Assembly (NCBI GenBank): GCA_016946835.1
Contig: JACVTC010000020.1
Span: 696,501 to 742,500, forward strand
Direction of reading: 5' to 3'
Length of the DNA stretch: 46,000 bases
Source: Neocallimastix lanati (nom. inval.)
Taxonomy: Eukaryota; Neocallimastigomycota; Neocallimastigomycetes; Neocallimastigales; Neocallimastigaceae
The position numbers and the translations under genes are program-made. Positions 40,100 through 46,000 of the stretch are shown here, piece by piece (within the stretch, counting starts at the first letter, position 1; every line of letters starts with the position of its first letter). The notes beneath the pieces are model-generated. The model made no database searches. It was not told where the DNA came from and saw only the letters and a program-made list of their open reading frames with translations.

Positions 40100-40905
40100 T
40101 TTGTTCTTTTCCTCTATTAGTTTTGCTTATTTCAATTTCTAGATTTTTCTCCATTTTTTTTTTTTTTTTTTTTTTTAATAAAAGTTTCTAATTAAATATT
40201 CTAATGATTAATTTTAATAATATATATTTTTAATTATATATATTTTTAATTATATATACTTTAAATGAATATTAATTATCCAAATCTTATTTTTTAATTC
40301 TTCTATATTTTAAATAATTCCTTTTTTTTAGTGTAACTGGATAAATATAAAGTTATTTATAAGTTTATTATATTTTTTATTATATAAAGTATAAAAAATT
40401 TTTATATTATAATTTTATATTTATTTTTATATTTAATAACTATTATAATTTTCATCGTTATTATAAAAATATTATTATTGATGTTTCTGTAATTATTGCT
40501 ACAGTTTATATTATTTATTTATTATTTATTATATATTATTTATTATTAATTTGTAAAATACTATAAGAAAAACTTTTTACATTTTTCTTAAGTAGGTTAA
40601 ATATTATTTTTATTAATTCATTTATATATATATTTGTAAATAATAATAATATTATTTATAATTTAATCGTCATTATTATTATTATTAATGACAATCCTTT
40701 TATAATTATAGCAATACTGTTTATATTATTATTTTTTTTATTAATTATATTACTATATTGTTTATTTTATTATTATTATTTTTTATTTATTTATTATTTA
40801 TTTAAACAGATATTAGTAAAGCTATTTATATATGAAAAAAAAATTTTTTAATATTTAAATATTTACTTCAAAAATATAAATACATCAATATTAAAAATAT
40901 TTAAT

Positions 40906-40960
<55 letters not shown>
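40100..40960. other. Non-coding right part of the MULE
   Basis: It has no coding sequence. It starts with a block (ttgttcttttcctctattag then a Ttgcttatttcaatttctag-type stretch, 40100-40160) that is also found in the two decayed TIR elements at about 8875 and 22610. It ends with a TTTA microsatellite (about 40905-40962) just inside the right terminus. Confidence 0.6.
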
Positions 40961-40961
<1 letters not shown>

Positions 40962-41057
40962 TAATTCTCAATTTGGCGAAATGCCACATTTCTTTTAATA
41001 CGTCACATGCTTTCAAAAAAATTGGCGAAACGCAACCTGGCGAAATGCCCCACACCC

Positions 41058-41392
41058 GAAAAAACTGGAGAAAATTATAAATATATGATGAAAAATATTT
41101 TTTTTTAGAAAAAAAAAAAAAAATTTTTTTAATAATAATAAAAATTTGTCAAAAATTTGATCAAAAAATAAAAAAATTAATACTGAAATGAGCAAAATTT
41201 GAAACTTTAATTCTAATGTACATTGCGTTTGAATTTAAATATGATTCGTTAGCTGAGAAAAATTTAGGCTGTACTACTACAGATAAATAAGAATTATTAG
41301 CAAATTAGTAGTAAGGATATATAAAAATATTAAAAAAAATAGCAAATTTTCTTATTAAACAAAGATTTTACAATACTTTGTTTAGGGGGGAA
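41058..41392 (+). pseudogene. Distal end of the gag-like retroelement and polypurine tract
   Basis: After the target duplication the interrupted reading resumes as EKTGENYKYMMKNIFF and stops within 60 bp. About 270 bp later the sequence tttaggggggaa (about 41381-41392) looks like a polypurine tract, the plus-strand priming site found just before a 3' LTR. No pol genes fit in the roughly 330 bp between them, so this element is internally deleted or was non-autonomous. Confidence 0.5.
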
Positions 41393-41393
41393 T

Positions 41394-42149
41394 ATTAGAA
41401 AATTAGTATTTTTAGTTTATAAATTTAATTAACATTTTAATTAATATTTTTATTTTATTACAACTTTTATTATAATTTTAAATATTAATTAGTTTATTAT
41501 AAATAAATAGGATATATTATATTAATATATAGTTTATATAGTTTATGAATATAGTTTTAAAAATTTTTATTTTTATAAGCCTCTCTTATATAGTTAATAT
41601 TAAAACATAGATTTAATGGGAGAGTTGCATTTCCCCAAATTGCATTTCGCCAGATTGCATTTCGCCAAGTGGCGTAGTATTAAAATGTTGCATTTCCCCA
41701 AGTTGCATTTCCCCAAGTTGCTATTCGCCAGGTTGCATTTCGACAAGTAGAGTATTGATATAAATAAATGAATAAATAAATAAATAAATATTAATTCAAA
41801 ATATTTTTTAAAATTGTTTTTATGCGATATTAATAATATTTAATTTTATTTATTGATTTATTTATTTATTTAATAATTCTCAATTTGGCGAAATGCAATT
41901 TGGCGAAATGCCACATTTTTTTAATACGCCACATGCTTTCAAAAAAATTGGCGAAACGCAACCTGGCGAAATGCAATTTGGCGAAATGCCCCACACCCGG
42001 ATTTAATGTATTAAAATATGTATGATCCATCAAATGTATTTTGTATGTATAAATAGCATTAAATTATGTATTCTTAAAAAAAAAAAAAATAAGCCTTTTG
42101 CTTCAAATAAATAAAGTTAATAAACAAACAACTATTGAGATTTTTAACA
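41394..42149 (+). mobile_element. Probable 3' LTR of the retroelement, split by a MITE
   Basis: It begins tattag after the polypurine tract and ends tttttaaca, which fits TGTTA...TAACA termini if one G-to-A change occurred at the left end. Without the 381-bp MITE and its 9-bp duplication the LTR would be about 366 bp. Inside are a TATA-like gtataaatag (about 42046) and AATAAA signals (about 42107-42116) in the order expected for an LTR. No matching 5' LTR is visible upstream of 36191, so the copy is 5'-truncated. Confidence 0.45.
41618..41998. mobile_element. 381-bp MITE, deletion derivative of the MULE
   Basis: Its ends (GGGAGAGTTGCATTTC... and ...GAAATGCCCCACACCC) match those of the 3.6-kb MULE. 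Its first 200 bp and last 130 bp align with that element's termini, while the middle is gone. The left side carries extra tandem copies of TTGCATTTCGCCAGA-like iterons. Flanks agatttaat (41609-41617) and ggatttaat (41999-42007) are a 9-bp target duplication with one mismatch. Confidence 0.88.
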
Positions 42150-42159
42150 AAAAGAAAAA

Positions 42160-42545
42160 AAGAATACCTGAACGAATTTGAAAGGGTTGAGGTAGTAACG
42201 ACTATATGTGTGGGTTAGGTTATAATGGTCTTAGTTTCAAAAAAAAAAAAAAAGGAAAAAGGAAAAAAAAGTTACGAAAACGACAGTGGAATGAAGAAGA
42301 AGAAGAAGAAGAAGCACTTCCTCCCCTCTCCCCAAGAGCAATAAATAAATAAGTAAATAGTAGTACTATAAAAAAAAAAATTTAAAAAAAAATTTTTTTT
42401 TTTTTTTCAGTCAGTAAATTCTAGGCATGTCAGAGAGGGTGGGTGGGTGAAGGTTGAAACCCTTCGGTAGGAATTAAGGCTGGTCCAAAAGGGACAATAT
42501 CTACCTAGATGAAAGAGTGTGACTACCTCAATATTCCTATTGGAA
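42160..42545 (+). ncRNA. Unidentified GC-richer island, possible structured RNA
   Basis: This block has far more G and C than its surroundings and no long open frame on either strand. A perfect 10-bp inverted repeat closes it: ttgaggtagt at 42187-42196 and actacctcaa at 42522-42531. Between them lie GA-rich (gaagaagaagaag), CT-rich (ttcctcccctctcccc) and GGTGGGTGGGTG segments and a small hairpin gtcc-aaaag-ggac (about 42483). A T-run of about 18 follows at about 42583. These features could indicate a polymerase III or other structured transcript. I compared it from memory with tRNA, 5S, U1, U2, U4, U5 and U6 and saw no match. It could also be a promoter or an exon fragment. Confidence 0.25.
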
Positions 42546-43438
42546 ATAAAAAATAAAAAATTTATATCTATCTATCTATCTATTTTTTTTTTTTTTTTTT
42601 ATTTATAAAATTAATATGTTCTAATTATATAACTAATAAGTATAAGTATTTTTATTTTTTCAAATAAATTGTATTATAATGAAGAATATATGAGAAAAAA
42701 AAATATAAAAAATTACTATGAACATGTTTAAAATGATAAAAAAAAAAGTTCAATTTAACTAATAATTAGGTATTTGTATATTTATTATTATTATTTAAGT
42801 ATTTATTATTATTTATGTAAATAATATTATTAAAAAAAAAAAAAATATAGAAAAAATATTGGATATATAAAGAAGAATTAAAAAAAAAAAAAAATTATGC
42901 AGATCCTATGATTTAATAAACAATAATAAATAATAATAATAATAATAATAAAAAGATTGTATTTATAATAATAATAATAAGATTGTATTTATAATAAATA
43001 ATAATAGTAGTAATAATAAATAATAAATAATAATTAATAATTAATAATTAATAAATAATAATTAATAAATAATAAATAATAGTAAAACATTAAAAAATAA
43101 TTTGATAAAAAAAAAATAAAAGTAAACAAAATCAATGAATTAAAAAAAAAAAAATCAAATTTATATATATATAGTTAAAAAAAAAAAGTTTATTATTGTT
43201 ATGCTTTTTTATTAATTTAAATTATTAAAAATAAAACAATAAATTAAACTAAAAACAACAACAATCAATAATTAAAAATAATAACAATAATAATAAATAA
43301 TAATAATAATAATATTAATAATAATAATATAATAATAATATAATAATTAATAAATAAATAATAAAAATAATAAATAATAATAGTAGTAGTAGAAGAAATA
43401 TTAATATTAAGAATAAAATATTCGATACAATAAAAACA

Positions 43439-43474
<36 letters not shown>

Positions 43475-44395
43475 TATTCATATTAAATAATAATAAATAA
43501 TTTAATAATAATAACAATAATATTAATAAACAAATTATGAATGATTGAATAATTTCAATAATATAAATATTAAATTTAGTATTCGTATGATTAATTAAAA
43601 AAAAAAATAAATAAATAAATAAAATAAACTATAATTTATATATACTTAATGGTATAAATTTTAATATTTAATAATGGTATGAAATTGTCATACATTTAAC
43701 ACAAAAATAATATTTAATTTACTTTTTTTGTTATTGTAATTTCTCTTTCTCTTTCTTTATATATATATTTATTAATATTATTAATATTATAAAAATAACA
43801 AAAATACTTAAATAAAAAAAGTATTAATTTTTCTCATGTTTCAGAGGAGGTCATAATTATGCATACTTTAAAATAAAAATAAAAAAAATAAAATAAAAAA
43901 AAATAAATTATAAAATATAATATAATTATTTTATTTATTCAACTTTTTTTTTTTTTTATTTATTTTATTTATTTATGTAAATTTTTTTTTTCTTGTTGTT
44001 TCATGATCTTGAATAAAAAAAAAATTTATATATATATATATATATTGGATTATCCAATAATTTTTAAAGTTTTGGGTGTATGATTTTTTTTTTCAAAATT
44101 ATATATTTTTTATTTTTTTTTCCTTTTTTTTTATCTTTTTTATCTTTTTTTTTTTTTTTTATTTTTATTTTATTAATATAAATGTAAATATGAAGAATAA
44201 AATAAATGATATAATATAATATAAATAAAATAACATGAAATAATGGAAAAAAGAGTTTTTATTTATTTTTTATTTTTTATTTTAATTACTATTATGATTA
44301 AATACAAATTAAATATATAATATATTAGTAACCTTATTAAATAAAAGTAAAAGTATAAAAATAAAAAGTTTATTTCAATTCTTTTTTAAAGTTAC
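42546..44395. other. Gene-free low-complexity region
   Basis: Mostly AAT/ATAAT microsatellite-like sequence and homopolymers, with long (AAT)n runs at about 42930-43090, 43280-43480 and nearby. No coding sequence or RNA gene is seen. Confidence 0.5.
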
Positions 44396-44399
44396 ATTA

Positions 44400-45405
44400 T
44401 CTTAATGATGGCTTTTTTATAAAGTTAAGATGCTTTTTGTTGTTGTCTTTCGTTGATAATTAAAATTATTAATTAAAATAAAATTATTAATTAAATGATT
44501 TAATTTATTAATTAAAATAAAAAACTTCTTTACAAGGTCATATTAAAAAATTTTTTATATTATTTTATACTTTATTTTTATAGATTAAATTTTAAATTTT
44601 ATTATTTTATAAACTTTTTAAAATTTTAAATAAAATAATTAAATTTTTTAATTAACTTTAATTTTTTTTTTTTATATTTAATTAAACTATCGTAAAATAA
44701 AATTATAAATAAAATTAAAAAAATCAAAAAAAAAATAAAATTAAAAAAATCAAAAATTAAAAATTTTTTTTATTAAATTTAATCACTGATTTTTTATTTT
44801 ATGGTAATTTTTTTTATTTTTTTTAATATGACTTTGTAAAGAAGTTTTTATTTTATTTTATTTTTTATTTTATTTTATTTTATTTTTTTTAAAATTAATT
44901 AAAACATTTAAAGAAATAATTAAAAAGATAAAAAATAATAATAATAAAATAAAAATTAAGAAGGAAGAGAGAGAAGTAAAAAGAAACATAGAATAATCTT
45001 TTTTTTTTCAATAATTATAAATAATTATTAATGATAAAATATTCATTATTTTTCATTTATTTTTTTATTTTTTTTTTTTTTTATTTTTAACTTTTTTTAA
45101 TTTATATATATTTATCTATATCTCTAAATTTTTAATTAACTAACATATAAATATGTATTATATATTATAACTTTTAATAGTATTATTAATATTATTAATC
45201 TTTTCATTATGATTATTATTACTTTTGATTTATAATATTAAATATTATTACTTTTAATGATTTATAATATTAAATATTATTATTATTAATATTTTAATAA
45301 TTTAATCTTTATTATTATTATTATTAAAATTATTAAATAAAATTTAATATATATAAATAAAATATAATTTTTTTTTTAATATGACTTTGTAAAGAAGCTT
45401 TTTTA

Positions 45406-45439
<34 letters not shown>

Positions 45440-45577
45440 TACTTTATATTTTTTTATTTTTTTATTTTGTTTTAATTCGATTTTTAATTAATGAAATAAT
45501 AAATTTAATTAAATCAAAATCAAAAACAACAACAAAAAAAAAAAAAGCATCTTAACTTAAAAAAGCCATCATTAAAA
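44400..45577. mobile_element. Inverted-repeat (foldback-like) element, about 1.18 kb
   Basis: The outer arm ttaatgatggctttttta (44402) plus agttaagatgc (44423) is repeated inverted at 45547-45575 (gcatcttaact, then taaaaaagccatcattaa). An inner arm aaacttctttacaaggtcat (44523-44550) is repeated inverted at 45378-45403 and once more at 44823-44850. The interior is A/T-only and has no coding sequence. Symmetry of outer and inner arms points to a non-autonomous TIR or foldback element. The extra inner-arm copy suggests a nested insertion or internal rearrangement. The ends do not match the MULE family. Confidence 0.6.
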
Positions 45578-46000
45578 TTATTGAATCATTAATTATTTTT
45601 TAAATAATAAAAAATAAAAAAAAAAAAAGGAATGCTTCTTTTATTTTTTATTTTATTTTAATTTTAATTTTAATTTTAATTTTAATTTATTTTATTTTAT
45701 ATATATTTTTTTATTATTATTTAAATATAGATATAATATATAATAATTAAATATTTATATATTTACTACTAATAACAAACAAATAAATAAATAAAAATGA
45801 ATAAAATCTCTTTTTTTTTTTTTTTTTTTTTTTTTATCATTATTATCATTATTCAAAAAAATAAATTAAATTAAATTAAAATAAAAATAAAATAAAATAA
45901 AAATAAAAAATATATCATTTTATTTAATATTGTTTATATTCTTATTAACTAACTTTTTTTTTTTTTTCAAATAGGGCTTATAACATAAAATGATAGATTA
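45578..46000. other. Right-edge AT-rich region, possible start of a next gene
   Basis: The last 40 bases show a T-run followed by caaatag (a good acceptor-like site, about 45968-45974), then a short leader and ATG at 45990-45992 (aaaATGATAGATTA). This could be a 5'-UTR intron end followed by the start of a gene that continues beyond the window. With three codons visible nothing more can be said. Confidence 0.2.

Larger units (their letters stand above)
37438..41057. mobile_element. Mutator-like (MULE) DNA transposon, 3620 bp, complete but dead
   Basis: Termini are GGGAGAGTTGCATTTCGCCA on the left and TGGCGAAATGCCCCACACCC on the right, which are inverted repeats of each other with a few changes. 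Subterminal copies of GCATTTCGCCA/TGGCGAAATGC recur within 100 bp of each end and could be transposase-binding iterons. A perfect 9-bp duplication flanks it. Internally there is a stack of 340-bp tandem repeats (37.63-38.6 kb) and, on the minus strand, a decayed MULE transposase (38.64-40.09 kb). It is inserted in the gag-like relic, so it is younger than that element. Confidence 0.88.

Noticed and set aside
42189-42198. let-7-like seed tgaggtagta
   Set aside because: A ten-base match is expected by chance, and there is no microRNA-type hairpin around it.

Overview
The window is extremely AT-rich nuclear DNA from a fungus, most likely an anaerobic gut fungus (Neocallimastigomycota). Four points suggest this. 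There are four secreted GH6 cellulases with fungal CBM1 modules. Introns are short and AT-rich. One gene encodes a very long poly-asparagine protein. Intergenic DNA is almost pure A/T with long homopolymers. I see no tRNA gene, CRISPR array or bacterial-type operon.

Layout. (1) 1-3946: a giant Asn-rich protein gene, cut by the left window edge. (2) 5485-7328, minus: a four-exon class I SAM methyltransferase resembling Efm7/Nnt1. (3) 7.3-12.7 kb: gene-poor, with a short LSU-rRNA-like fragment (about 8158-8208) and a decayed TIR element (about 8667-9262). (4) 12705-14264: a secreted aspzincin (M35-type) metalloprotease. (5) 15.3-17.1 kb: gene relics, namely a possible orphan exon, a coding-like fragment and the remains of a non-LTR retrotransposon reverse transcriptase. 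(6) 17.7-34.0 kb: the core of the window, a cluster of four CBM1-linker-GH6 cellulase genes. Copy A is on the minus strand. B, C and D are head-to-tail on the plus strand at a spacing of about 3.68 kb. (7) 35.9-42.2 kb: nested mobile DNA. A decayed LTR-retroelement gag-like gene is split by a complete 3.6-kb Mutator-like (MULE) element with 9-bp target duplications. A 381-bp deletion derivative of the same family sits inside the retroelement's probable 3' LTR. (8) 42.2-42.6 kb: an unexplained GC-richer island with pairing ends. (9) 44.4-45.6 kb: an inverted-repeat element. A possible next gene begins at the right edge.

How it fits together. The functional theme is extracellular polymer degradation: four non-dockerin cellulases for crystalline cellulose and one secreted protease. 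The cellulase cluster shows tandem duplication, very strong exon homogenisation, and linker length variation from in-frame NPWGNQ-type repeats. It also has an orphan 5' flank after copy D, which suggests a further copy that was lost or was interrupted where the mobile DNA begins. Family assignments rest on motifs read directly from translations. No database search was run.
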